Origin: Lactifluus volemus
Taxonomy: Eukaryota > Basidiomycota > Agaricomycetes > Russulales > Russulaceae
DNA length: 64,000 bases
Direction: 5' to 3'
Assembly (NCBI GenBank): GCA_022376515.1
Contig: WTXI01000006.1
Location: forward strand, 930,001-994,000
Each line of letters starts with the position of its first letter. Position 1 is the stretch's first letter. The notes beneath the pieces are model-generated. The model saw only the letters and a list, made by a program, of their open reading frames with translations. It was not told the origin of the DNA and did not search any database. Position numbers and translations under genes: made by a program. Positions 22,251 through 33,023 of the stretch are shown piece by piece.

Positions 22251-22963
22251 TTACTTGCGTACCTGCACCTTCACTCTTGGGTCTCCCCGCTCGCTACGCT
22301 TCTTCATCTTTTCCTGCCGTTTGCTCAAGCCTTCCTGCATCGGCTCTCCCTCAGCTACGGAAGATGAACGGCCAAATAACATGGGCGAGAGTGTGTTCCA
22401 TAGCTTGTAAATCACAAATATAGGAATCTGAGGGCAGCGCATCATGTAGGGGCTAGCGCCAAAAAAACAGAGGGAAAAGTACCGCAAGGTATATCCACCA
22501 GAACCACTCTCCGAGGATGGCAGAACCCACTTGGGCAAACCCTACAGATAACGAGGTATGAGTGGCAACATTATGCTTGTATTCAAACTCACAAGAGATG
22601 TACAGGATATCGAAAATCCATTCAGTCATTCCCGGGTGGTTCAAATCATCTCCCGGGGACACCAAATTACCAGTTGGATCTCGTTTTGGTGTTCCCGTTT
22701 TCTTCAAATATTGGTAAAGAAATTGAGATAGTGCCAGTGTAAGACAGTAAAAAGTGATGGCTTTCTTTGATGGTTGAAAATCTTGCCATTGAAACAGGAT
22801 TCTTATGAGTAAGGGCAATAAGTTACTGAGGACGTGGCCGTAAAGCATATTCTTGATAGCTGCCTCATTCTGAGATGCTGTGAGAGCGGAACATGTCAAA
22901 CAGAGAGTGGTGTGTTGGAAATCGTGGGTGACTACCTATTCGTTTGGCTGAAGCGTTCGCCAT
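22251..22963 (-). CDS. TMEM208/SND2 family ER membrane protein
   Basis: Four exons (22936-22963, 22593-22877, 22483-22541, 22251-22427) join without error into 182 residues: MANASAKRIASQNEAAIKN, FYCLTLALSQFLYQYLKKTG, FAQVGSAILGEWFWWIYLAV and IPIFVIYKLWNTLSPMLFG, then a charged tail. Three to four hydrophobic segments and the conserved G-E-W-F-W-W block identify TMEM208, whose yeast form Snd2/Env10 helps target proteins with central or C-terminal membrane anchors to the ER independently of SRP. The basic C-terminal tail (KRQEKMKKRSER) should lie in the cytosol. The start lies 155 bp from the divergent SNAPC4-like gene. Confidence 0.9.
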
Positions 22964-23118
22964 TATTGGGACACTAGTCAGTACCGTGACTTTACTCCTT
23001 GGACGTTGTGAGTTTGCTCTCGTGACGGCGGGCGACGTGAGTGACACAACAGGTTTTGGAAATTACGACTCGACGCGCGCTTAACACCGTCCTGCATGGG
23101 GCCTTGGTATTAAACTCA
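22964..23118. promoter_or_regulatory. Divergent promoter between SND2/TMEM208 and the SNAPC4-like gene
   Basis: The two ATGs face away from each other across 155 bp. The space must hold both promoters. No specific element was identified. Confidence 0.5.
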
Positions 23119-25588
23119 ATGACCAGTAACAGGCTCAAGGATATCGCTCAGTCTGCTGTGCAACTCAATAAGGATCATCAATATGCACTCAAGGTTTATA
23201 CGGAGCGTCTGGAGGCGGAACTCGAGGCGGTGGACAAACTCCTCGTATGTCCTTTCCTACTCATAGAGACTCTAGTGTCTGAACCTTTCAGGATGCCGCC
23301 GAATTTGAGGAAGAAGAGTCTCATCTTGACATAGCTGGCCACATTCAGGTTACCGATGCCTGCAAGCCCGTCGGCCTTTTGTCTGTCGCAGATTTGTCGT
23401 CACAGGTAGCAAAAACTACTAATGACAAACTATTCAAACTTATAAAATGACCAGGATTCACCCTTCTACGACGACGCTGCTCGTCGCCAGCGATTTTTAA
23501 GCCTCACTGAATACCACCCGAGTGAGCGGCCGTTCATTTTTCGTGCAAGGACATTAATCAAATGCCCCCAGTGAGACCCAAAGAACTTGAAAGCTTGGCC
23601 GAAGCTGTTCGGCTTGAAAACCGGAGACTTCGTGCGTATGAGGCACAAAGTCGGTGGGTACATTTCCGCCATTTTTCCCCCTAGCAGCACCCTCGTAACA
23701 TCTCCGTAGCGGGGAGCAAGCATTTGCTTCACAGCATTCTATGAGAGACCTTGAGTCGATAGATGGTCTTGATTGGGAGCGCATTGCCGCAAAGGTTACT
23801 CTCTTCTTTGCATATTCACGGCTTGATTGCCAATTCATTCTCACCAGGTCAATGCTGATACCTCTGCCATATCCCAACGCTCCGCGAAGGAGTGCGAAAT
23901 CCGTTGGCTGGGTGATCGGCACCCGAGATTTAATCACTCTCCTTGGGCTGCATCTGAAATCGCTGCGGTCAAAGCACTGGTTGATGGTTCCGAAGGAGGC
24001 AACATTGACTGGGTCTCCATCGCAGAAAAGCTAGGTGTACGATGTTCTCATAGCCATTGGCCTACAAAAACTCAAGAAGATGACAGACGCGGCGTACTCC
24101 GATAGACGTCATGCGCCATGCTATTGCACGGAAGACGCATGTGTGGGATGCCGAATCTGACGGGCGATTGGTCGAGGCGGTGCAGAAATATGGCACTGAA
24201 AACTGGTCGCTTGGTATTAGGTTACACTTTTCATTCCATTCTATACGTTATTGAGGAACCTTGGAAAGTTGCTAGGGTCGTCTCCGAGGACGCGCAGCCT
24301 AATTCCTGTCAGAACCGTTGGTGTCGGACCCTCGATCCGTCAATCCGCAGGGGTAACTGGAGCCCGGAGGAAGATGCTCAACTACGACTGGCCGTCGAGC
24401 TCTATGGTCACGCGTGGATGGAAGTTGCATTCACCATTCCGGGACGAAACAATGAACAGTGCCGCGACCGATGGACCGAGAGGCTGAATCCCAAGGTTCC
24501 GAAGGGAAAATGGACTGCCGAAGAAGATGCAAGGCTGATCTCAGCTGTAGACGAATTTGGTGCAGGGAAGTGGAAGGAGGTGAGTGAACGAGTGGGTACT
24601 GGCAGGACAGACAATACAGTGAGTTTTCCTTATCATCTTCGTGACGTATAACCGTAAAGCTGAATAACAGTGTCGGTACCGCTATGACGCCTTGAAAAGT
24701 CAAGGCAGCTCTGCCTGTAACGCGAGTGAGACGGATACAGTAGCTGCCACGACCGAAAGGCCATCAAGTTCATCTTCGAAACCGAAGCAACGCAGTCGTA
24801 AAGGGAAATCGCGTGAGATTTCTGAGTCTTTAGAGTCGGCTGGCGCAAATTCCGTTCAGGCTGAGGACGTATCGCGGGAATCGCAAACACGGATGAGGAC
24901 TAACAAGAAGAAGCAGGCGAGACGAGGAGACTCTGAAGTGTCTGGAGCAGATGCGGGACAGTCCGATGAGTTGATGCCCACCGAAGGCTCGAAGAATTCT
25001 CGCCCAAGGGCGCGTCCACTAAATCGATCAAGACAAGCACCCTCAAGCTCGGATCCTTCGCAACTACTGCAGAACGTAAGTCAAGCACAACCAACTGCTT
25101 CGTCAGAAGCAGCTGCTGGCGACTCCATGGACACATCCCCCGCATCGCTATCCGTCGAACGCGCTATAGGTGAAGGCTCACGTGAGGACCGAGCACGGCT
25201 TTCCAGTAAACGACGCAATACCACATCGCGCAGCGAGTTAAACTACGCGGATAAGAAGCAGAAAACTTCAGTTCAACGTCAAGTACATGCAAATGAATCA
25301 GCGAGCAGATCACTTGGCGCAGACTGCGTAGAGAAATGTAAGTACGTCCTAATTTTGTCGGGGGCCTCTAACGAATGTTTACTAGCATCCAACGCTGAGT
25401 CTCCCATAAAGGATGCTATTGACGTCGACCCAGCTTTGGGAGATCAAGTGAATGAGGATCCCGATGTGCAGAAAAATACGACTAGCCCAGATGCGACGGT
25501 TAAGAAGAAGAGAGAATCACCCCGCAGGAAGAGGGCGCCAGTGCCAAGTAGGGTTCAGCCAAAGAGATTGCACGAGGGTAGCCGGTGA
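23119..25588 (+). CDS. Multi-repeat Myb protein, SNAPC4-like
   Basis: Many small exons join cleanly. The N-terminal part is a coiled coil (HQYALKVYTERLEAELEAVD). Then follow Myb/SANT repeats: LDWERIAAKVNADTSA...ECEIRWL, GNIDWVSIAEKLGTRRTP, NWSLVARVV...SCQNRWCRTLD, GNWSPEEDAQLRLAVELYG...NEQCRDRWTERL and GKWTAEEDARLISAVDEFG...NTCRYRYDAL. This architecture of four and a half repeats matches SNAPC4, the DNA-binding core of the snRNA promoter complex. The roughly 300-residue C-terminal tail is Ser/Lys-rich and disordered. Stop is TGA at 25586-25588. The last intron (25338-25385, 48 nt) has no stop codon in frame. It could alternatively be a general fungal c-Myb-like regulator. Confidence 0.82.
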
Positions 25589-25707
25589 AAGCTCCCTCGA
25601 CCCGGCAGGGTGGCTGATAATTGGGACACACAAAGTGATCGTAGTGATAAGGGAATTAGCAGTCAATGTGATGCTACAAAGGATATCTATCCAACGGGGA
25701 TAATAAT

Positions 25708-26738
25708 CTATGTGCCCAGCTTCCATCGCTTCCGCGGATGCACAGCAGCCTCCCAATTGACGATAGCGCCCAATATTTCACCGTCGTCCGGCCCAACGAC
25801 ATCCTCTGTCGCTAGAAGAAGGTTTTGTAACGACTCCTGGACAAGGCTTGCATTTTTAAGTTTCTTCTCTAATGATGGCAGGGCTTGCTTCCTTGGTGGG
25901 GACGGCTATGACAAATACAATGAATGAGGCGCGAATGCATAGAGGAGCAGGGAAGCGCACTGGTGTCCGGAGGTAGGTGTGTTTCGGCGGTAAAGTTGGG
26001 TAAAAGTGGGGGATAGATCGTAAAGTACTTGGTATCGTAGGCGGGGAACCTTCGTCGTCCGATGACAGTAGCTTTGGCGGCGGAGACCTGCGTCCCGCGG
26101 GAAGCAAGGACACAGGTTCGGCGACAGCGGTAGAATCTTTATGAAGTAAGATGACGCTTAGAAGATGGTGGCAAAATGACTTCCGGCGCACCTCGACGCC
26201 TCAACTTGGAAAGCTCTGATATCAACCGCAACCCTTCGGTGTCCAGTCCGCACTGTTGAGATATATCAAACATATCGCCAGCTAGTGGAGCGGTCCTATT
26301 AGCGAGATTGGCATAGTCGTGAATTTTGCGGTGTAATTCTTGAATGACTAGACAGGATCGGCTTGTTTAAGAATGGCGAGGCGGTTCGAGTGGATACGAG
26401 AACCTACAGTTGACCACCTCAGCCTGTAATCTACTTAGCGCTGCAGGCTCTGCAGAATCGAATCCCTCATACTTGAGCTCTGTTAATATGAAACGATTCA
26501 TTGCTTTGGAAGCGATTGCGGGGTCTACGCTAGAACGCTCCTGAGGTGGCAACGAATCAACCCAAGAACTTGACTCCTTCCTGCCATATGGAACTTGAAA
26601 GGCCGAGTACACGATTCCTTGGGGCTGGGAAGTATAATTTACGGGGGAATACTGCTGAGCTGAATATTGACCATAAGCTTGCGGGTAGGAGCCGTAAGGC
26701 TGTGTATAAAGCGGTGTAGTTGGTGGTAAATTTGACAT
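25708..26738 (-). CDS. TAF8: TFIID subunit TAF8
   Basis: The N-terminus is Tyr/Gln/Pro-rich (MSNLPPTTPLYTQPYGSYPQ). A histone-fold (Bromo_TP) domain follows: AMNRFILTELKYEGFDSAEP...LSRLQAEVVN and LHRKIHDYANLANRTAPLAG. The C-terminal TAF8 domain has PPTIPSTLRSIPHFYPTLPP and KHTYLRTP, the family hallmark. Introns near 26345-26400 and 26140-26195 and one before SPPRKQALPSLEKKL join it without error. It ends AAVHPRKRWKLGT before TAG at 25708-25710. TAF8 pairs with TAF10 and helps assemble TFIID. The gene converges on the SNAPC4-like gene with 119 bp between stops. Confidence 0.92.
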
Positions 26739-26880
26739 GTTGGCTTACAGTTAACGAAGCCGAATCTGGAAAAACAAGTATTGCGTGTCGATGGAGCACG
26801 GCACTCGGCTTTGTCATCCGAATATGTTCCACCGCTATTAATTCCGACTCATTGTTCTTCTTCCTTCAACCCATCGAACT
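26739..26880. promoter_or_regulatory. Divergent promoter between TAF8 and riboflavin kinase
   Basis: 142 bp separate the two diverging start codons. No particular element could be assigned. Confidence 0.5.
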
Positions 26881-27660
26881 ATGACTACGACCTCAGAAAG
26901 GACAGCAGAAGACCTCCAGGCGTCCTCTGAAAGACCCGCTGCCCCACTTCGAACGGAGGCGTTCCGGGCATCCCGCCAGAGATTGTTGGTTCGGCAACTG
27001 TCGAATACCCATTCCCTATCTTCCTATCTGGGGCAGTCCAGAGAGGTTTTGGGAGAGGCGGTAAAGATCTCGGTTGCCCAACAGGTGAATTCGTTTGACC
27101 CTCTCCATGTAAATAACTCATTGATTTGTGACAGCGAATCTTCCTGATGAATCGATCGTCCCGATGAGTAACGTATGCAAACCAGGGGTTTATTTTGGCT
27201 ATGCACAGGTGTATGGCTTGAGCGGCCAAGAGGGTAAAGTACACCCAATGGTGATGAGCCTTGGTTGGAACCCGTTTTACAAGAATGAACGTCTTACTGC
27301 GGTATGTATTGCCCTCGTTCCTCAGTATCACTATCATCACTCAAACAACGCAAAGGAAATTCACATAATTCACGAATTCATGTCTGACTTTTATGGCCAT
27401 GACATGCAAGCGGTTGTCCTAGGCTATATCCGCCCAGAACTGGACTACACATCTAAGGGTCAGTGCGTCATGTATTTTCCAGGGTCCATGGATTTACCTT
27501 GCTCTGGATTTCAGAGGCCCTCATAGAAGACATAAACACGGATAAGCGTGTAGCACTCAGATCACTTTCTCGAGAGGGCTACGTGAAGTTTGGAGTTGAC
27601 CCTAATCTAAACAATAACATAATGGAGGGGGTCTGCCGTAGGAGGTTTGTCGGTGCGTGA
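26881..27660 (+). CDS. FMN1: Riboflavin kinase (FMN1)
   Basis: Makes FMN from riboflavin and ATP. The first exon begins MTTTSERTAEDLQASSERPA and APLRTEAFRASR. One base is then missing from a C run near 26975, after which the expected IFLSGAVQRGFGRGGKDLG and CPT-AN-LPDE motif (flavokinase P-T-A-N signature, interrupted by an intron at about 27085-27135) follow. Later exons read GVYFGYAQVYGLSGQEGKV, MVMSLGWNPFYKNERLTA, EIHIIHEFMSDFYGHDM and VVLGYIRPELDYTSK. The C-terminus ends RRRFVGA before TGA at 27658-27660. The intron after LTA ends in AAAG, an uncommon acceptor. The length of about 200 residues fits the monofunctional fungal enzyme. Confidence 0.92.
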
Positions 27661-27870
27661 GTATCACTCTGCGCTTTGAAAAGGAATCATGGCAATATTA
27701 CTTTTGCTATCATTGTGTTATAGAGAATGCGTCGTAGATATGTACTAAGATTATTGACGCTGCATGAATAGAATTCTGGTTTTCAGACTCAGCTCAGCAG
27801 TGCTTAATTTGGCTTTTTCCACGCCACAAGTTCCAAGCCCCGACTCGTCTTGACTTAGCCAACAACAATC

Positions 27871-29125
27871 ATGTACAACGGTATTGGACTGACTACACCC
27901 CGTGGGAGGTACGTGGTTTTATTCATTGTCCATCGTATTATTGTCGGTTTAACTTGCTCTTCTCAGTGGTACGAATGGTTATGTCGTCCGCAACCTGTCC
28001 GCTTTCCGGAGTCGTGATTCACAAAATGACCGTGCAAACGCCTGGGACGCCACTCCACCAAAGCATCGAGAACCGGACAAAGAAATACTTGAGCACGAAA
28101 GGAAAAGAAAGGTTGAGGTCAAATGCTTGGAGCTTCAACTCGAGTTAGAAGATAAAGGGCAAGCATTTATGGTCTGTCATCATTCTATATTTTCTCATAT
28201 CATGTCCAGCTTCGAAGAGGATGAGATTGAACGACAAGTGGTTGCTCTACGAGAGCGCCTCTTATCCATGCTTCCTCCTCCTACATCCGCGAAGTCACTG
28301 AAGCCGTCCGACACACACGCCCTTGCGGCCGCGAAAAAGCTCGAGTTGGACAAGATGGCAGCTGCCCTTGGCACTCGCTCCGATTATACTGAAGGCGATG
28401 CCTTTGACAGGGAGAAACAAGAGCAACTACGCCAGAAGCGGATGATGGAAAGAGAGGAGCGCGATCAAAGACGGGAAGAGGAACGAAAACGGCTCGCCGA
28501 ACAGAAGGAAAAATGGGAGCGGGAAAAACGGGAAAAGGATCGTCTGAGAAGGAGAGAGGAGGACATGAGGCGCCGTGAGAGGCGCAGCAGAAGTCCTGTG
28601 CGCCATACGATGCCACCACCCCCCTCTCCTCGTCGTCGTCGTCCATCCTTGCGCTCACCATCCCCACCTCCTCGGCGCCGGCGATACGACTCGCGCTCCC
28701 CTCCGCGTGATTATCGGGACAACAGGCCGCCCCTGCGCAGATCTCCACCACCCGTCTCTCGTCGACGTCGATCTCCTTCTCCGGCCCACTCTCGCTCTAT
28801 GTCACGGTCCCCTTCGCGTTCCCCACGTTATCGCTCCCGCTCAGATAGGGATAGTGCTTCTCCACCACCTCGACGGGGTTCTGTTTCTCCTTCGCGTCGC
28901 AATAATAGGGCTGCGTCTCACTCGCCCCCACACCGTGATTATACACCTTCATCGCGTGGCCGTAGCCCGGCACGTATGTCAAGGAGTAGATCAGCATCTC
29001 CCATTAACTATTCGCGCTCTCTTTCTCCGCCTCCACGAGATGTTAACAGGAGATCTGCGTCTGTCGGTTCGGGGTCGAGTATGAGTGTGAGCTCGCGAAG
29101 CTCCCGTAGTCGGAGCAGGGACTGA
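27871..29125 (+). CDS. CWC21: Pre-mRNA splicing factor CWC21 (CWF21 domain, SRm300-like tail)
   Basis: The first exon gives MYNGIGLTTPRG and joins SGTNGYVVRNLSAFRSRDSQ, the strictly conserved Cwc21 N-terminus. The CWF21 helix follows: EILEHERKRKVEVKCLELQL and EDKGFEEDEIERQVVALRER. The rest is a basic coiled coil and a long RS/SP-rich domain, as in SRm300/SRRM2. It binds Prp8 near the active site of the activated spliceosome. Intron 2 (28159-28209) uses a GC donor (GG|GCAAGC) and an AG acceptor. It is 51 nt, stop-free and in frame, so unspliced mRNA would encode 17 extra residues. Stop is TGA at 29123-29125. Confidence 0.92.
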
Positions 29126-29586
29126 CTTCCGTGACTCGTGTTGCTGTCTTATTCTGTTTTGTCTATACTCTCTTCTACGTGTTCGTGTGTGATTTGACTC
29201 CCAAAACTTCCATTATCGATGTTAGTAATGTGGTAGCAGTACAGTACGTGACAATGCATAGCGAGGTCCGTGAAATGAGCATGTCCGCGGGTCCGGAGCC
29301 GAAGTAACCGGTAGCACAGCCCCCGTATAGCCCTATCGATTTGCTTGCCAGTAAGTTACAACTCCTTAAGAACTTTCATCTAGTGCACTTTGACGAGACC
29401 ATTCGAGAGAACGCAGCTCTTTCCTACTCATAGAAGCCCCAGATCAAATCTGTGCCACCTACTACAGTAGCCTTCGGTGCGTAGGATGACAGATGAGACT
29501 TCCGTGCTCAGTCCCAACATTTATCCAGGCCAGCCACTGTTTCTGCGAAGCCGCGGTCAATTGCTCTTGGGAGGTACTAAGCAGAG
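29126..29586. other. Intergenic region
   Basis: About 460 bases between two plus-strand genes. A frame upstream of 29587 is open for about 30 codons without family-like content. I see no other gene. Confidence 0.5.
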
Positions 29587-30672
29587 ATGATGTTCAGTAC
29601 AATCCTTCGACGAATTCCACCTCCGGTAGGGGGCTTACGCCTGTTCGCATCATCTGCGTCACCTGCTTTTCCCGGACCCTCGCGTACCCTGCGCACGTTA
29701 CGAAGATTTACGTTGGCCGTTTCCTTGGGGTCCACGGCTTACACGATCGGCGCATTTTACCCTCCCTCTATTGTGACTTATGTTGCGCCACGTGTCGCTC
29801 CACCACCTCCCGATCCCAACCTCCCGGAACCCAAGCTTATGTAGCAACGCTCGAGGAGAAATTGCAAAAGCTGCCAATTCTGGCGGAGCACCGTGCAAAG
29901 GAAGACCCGGAAGCGTGGTACGAGACGCGGCCATATATTTCTGTATCCGAGGAACGTCGCGCCAATAATCTGACCGCCGGTACGCTCCGCGGGCCTGGTC
30001 GTCTTGCGTTGCATCCGCTTGTTCGTGCGCGTAGAGATGAGTCTGAATCATTGATCATCGTGCATGTGGGGCGTGCTCTGTGCGGACACGACGGGATTGT
30101 ACATGGAGGCTTGCTCGCGACATTACTGGATGAGTCGCTTGCGCGAACTGTGAGCCTTTTTTTTTATTTAAAAAAAAAATCGAATTCAAGGTTTCATTGT
30201 TCACACCGGCGACTAGGCTACGCAAAATCTCCCCGAGAAAGTCGGAGTGACGGCCAATCTTACTATCAATTATCGTGCGCCTACCCGCGCCGATCAGGTA
30301 GCGCCATAGCGGCATCTTTTCTCCTGATCTTGATTGATTTCGCCTTCTGTTACAGTTTATCGTTTTTAGAATCCACCTGTTAGAAGCCAAGGGCCGCAAG
30401 GCGCGGGTCTCGGGCACTATCGAAGATCTTGATGGCAACATTCTCATCGATGCCTCGTAAGTGCACCGCACACACTATCCTTGTTCGAATTCTTAAACGC
30501 GTTTGCAAAGCGGGTTGTTTGTACAGCCAAGGTACGCGAAACTCCTCAACAAGAGCGCCATCTTCGAGAGGATGGGTATAACGCCTTCGACCTCGGTGGA
30601 GGAGGCTAAACGTACACCTGAAGAGGTGTTGCCCCGTTCCGTAGCCCTACCGGTTGTACAGGAGAGTGCTTG
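29587..30672 (+). CDS. Mitochondrial-type hotdog thioesterase (4HBT family)
   Basis: The N-terminus (MMFSTILRRIPPPVGGLRLF) is basic and hydroxylated, like a mitochondrial presequence. A hydrophobic segment follows (FTLAVSLGSTAYTIGAFY). The hotdog domain reads VGRALCGHDGIVHGGLLATL with LDESLAR (the H-G-G helix and catalytic acid), then VGVTANLTINYRAPTRADQF, IHLLEAKGRKARVSGTIEDL and GLFVQPRYAKLL. One A is missing near 29833, before AYVATLEEKLQKLPILAEHR. Three introns follow. The first (from 30150) carries an A/T hairpin just after its donor. Family members hydrolyse acyl-CoA. The substrate here is unknown. Stop is TGA at 30670-30672. Confidence 0.82.
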
Positions 30673-31068
30673 AAATAGATGCCATGGACTGGCAGGCTGA
30701 TCAAAGACACTATTACTATGATTTTCTGATGATCTTTATTTTGTATACCGTACCAGTGATTCCCACGACATACATGATACAGCATAGACCTACTCTACTT
30801 CCAGTGTCTTGAGGAGTCATTGTATTGATCACTTTCAAAGTTGATCCCAGCAAGACGTACTAGTACTGCATTTGCATGCGACTGCAAATGACAAGGCACC
30901 GGAATTTACGTGTCATCGCGCAAGCGATTGGAGAAAAACACGGCAACTTTTGTGACGAACCATTGAAGTGGTATTAGAGATCCGGTTTTTTTTTTCAAGG
31001 CCAATCCGAGATCGAAAAGTCCTTTACAGTACTCTTATCTCTTGAATAGCTCAAGTCTCCGCCCCGCC
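30673..31068. other. Intergenic region
   Basis: About 395 bases between tandem plus-strand genes. I see no gene. It holds the thioesterase 3' UTR and ARG8 promoter. Confidence 0.5.
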
Positions 31069-32878
31069 ATGTCACTAGGTCCTCTATCCCGCTGGGCCTA
31101 CCGCACATTCAGGCATCCGAATCGTCCTCTACCTGCGGTCCGATTCACCTCCGTGGCACCACACAAATCCTTAGATGTGAGTCTAGCTTACCCACACTCA
31201 CAATTGCTTATTATGTGCTGTCAAGCCATCGTCAACACGTCCTGTGGAGTTACCCAACGCACCAAGTGTTGCCTATACGGCAGTTACACACCCTATCCCC
31301 GATCCAACACAAAATATCCGGACGAGTAAAACGCTTGCGCTTGCTAAGGAATACATTCTCCCTGTCTACGCGCGCCCACCCATCGTATTAGATCACGGGA
31401 AAGGGAGCTGGGTATGGGACTGCGATGGACGCAAATACCTTGACTTTGCTGCAGGCATTGCGGTCAATGCATTAGGACACGCAGACGAAGGTGTTTCAGA
31501 GGTGAATTGCAATTTATCGCTCCAATCATGAGTTGGTAAGCTAACTTTGACCATTTGTTCGTTTGGATAGATGTTGAGGTCCCAGTCAGCAAACTCTTGC
31601 ATACATCAAATGTGTACTATAACGAACCCTCTGCGCGCTTGCATCCCTACTTGTCACACTCACGCAACGCGAAGGTGGCCTGGGCTATCCGACTGGCTCA
31701 CAAAATGTATGAACATCCCCGGGGCGAAAGCATTTTTCTGCAACTCCGGTACAGAAGCGAACGAAGGCGCGCTCAAAGTGGCGCGTAAGGTGGGCAAAGA
31801 TCGCGGTGGCATGACAAAGACAGAGATTGTCTGCTTCCAGGAATCATTCCACGGACGTTCTCTTGGCGCGCTGTCCGTTACCTCAAACAAAAAGTACCAG
31901 GACCCGTTTGTGCCCCTCCTGCCTGGCATACGTGTGGGTGAACTGAACAAATCTGAGGGGCTGGAGGACCTGATTACCGAAAATACGTGCGCTGTCATCG
32001 TGGAGCCGATTCAAGGAGAAGGAGGCGTCAACTGTGCGGACGTCCAGTGGATGGCCAAGTTGGTGCAGCGTGCACGAGACACTGGCGCCGTAGTCATATT
32101 TGACGAGATTCAAGTGAGTGTCAGGTTCAATCAATTTCCGGGGGTATGGAACATGCCGAGTTGGGAATACGGAGAAACGCCTAGCATTGGCTATATCTCC
32201 GAAAGAGACGGCTTTTCTGTTCCGAATCGAAACAGGAGCCCCTCCCAGACGCCGAAAAATTACATTACTAATGAAGTGGTACAGTGCGGACTATACAGAA
32301 CGGGGACCCTGTGGGCGCATTCTACTTGGCCAGTGGAATGTCATCCTGACGTCGTAACTATGGCAAAGCCGCTAGCGAATGGCTACCCCATTGGTGCCGT
32401 GTTGCTGCGAGATGAGGTTGCTGAAACGATGACTGCCGGTACGGGTGCTGATTTCCGGGATATCGGAACTTTTTTTTGCTGATGTCTGATAACAGGTATG
32501 CACGGAACCACGTTTGGTGGTTCGCCCCTTGCCTGTTCAGTCGGGTTTCATGTTTTGGACCGACTAAGTCAGAGCGATTTCGTCTCCCATCTAATGAAGA
32601 CATCGGCCTTTCTCCTCAACCGATTGGAAAGGCTTTCTGGATGGTTCCCCGAATTAGTTGGAACGGTTCGTGGCCGTGGATTGATCGTTGGTTTGGCAAT
32701 GCTCCGGATGGAGATGCCCAACGTCTGGTTGACCTCGCGCGGGAACGGGCTGTTATTGTTAACTGCGGGGAAGGACTGCGTGAGGATGGTGCCTAGTCTC
32801 AACGTTAGTGAGGAGGATGCATCACATGCGATTGATGTGATTGAGAGCTGCTTGGACGTGATGGCTCGGGGAAAGTAG
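31069..32878 (+). CDS. ARG8: Acetylornithine aminotransferase (ARG8), mitochondrial
   Basis: A PLP-dependent class III aminotransferase in the arginine pathway. The N-terminus MSLGPLSRWAYRTFRHPNRP is a likely matrix targeting peptide. Landmarks are KGSWVWDCDGRKYLDFAAGI, AFFCNSGTEANEGALKVAR, ESFHGRSLGALSVTSNKKYQ, VEPIQGEGGVN, the PLP-contacting FDEIQ, MAKPLANGYPIGAVLL (Schiff-base Lys) and MHGTTFGGSPLAC. Introns lie near 31177-31226, 31501-31569, 32114-32287 and 32440-32494. Two base shifts break exon 3: one loss near 31594, inside an A run, and one apparent extra C near 31718, inside a C run. Stop is TAG at 32876-32878. Confidence 0.93.
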
Positions 32879-33023
32879 CTTATGTAAATAATTTCAACCA
32901 ATCAAATGGTCGCTATTCCGAATCGCGTAGCTCGACCGATCAAATTGTTCTCGAGTTCGGAATATAAAATCAAGCTCTCGGTCATCTGCTAATTATTGTT
33001 ACCATTCTCCCTCGCTCGAAATC

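Noticed and set aside
28281..28751. 156-codon minus-strand frame
   Set aside because: Antisense shadow of the CWC21 Arg/Ser repeat region, whose skewed codons remove stops on the other strand.
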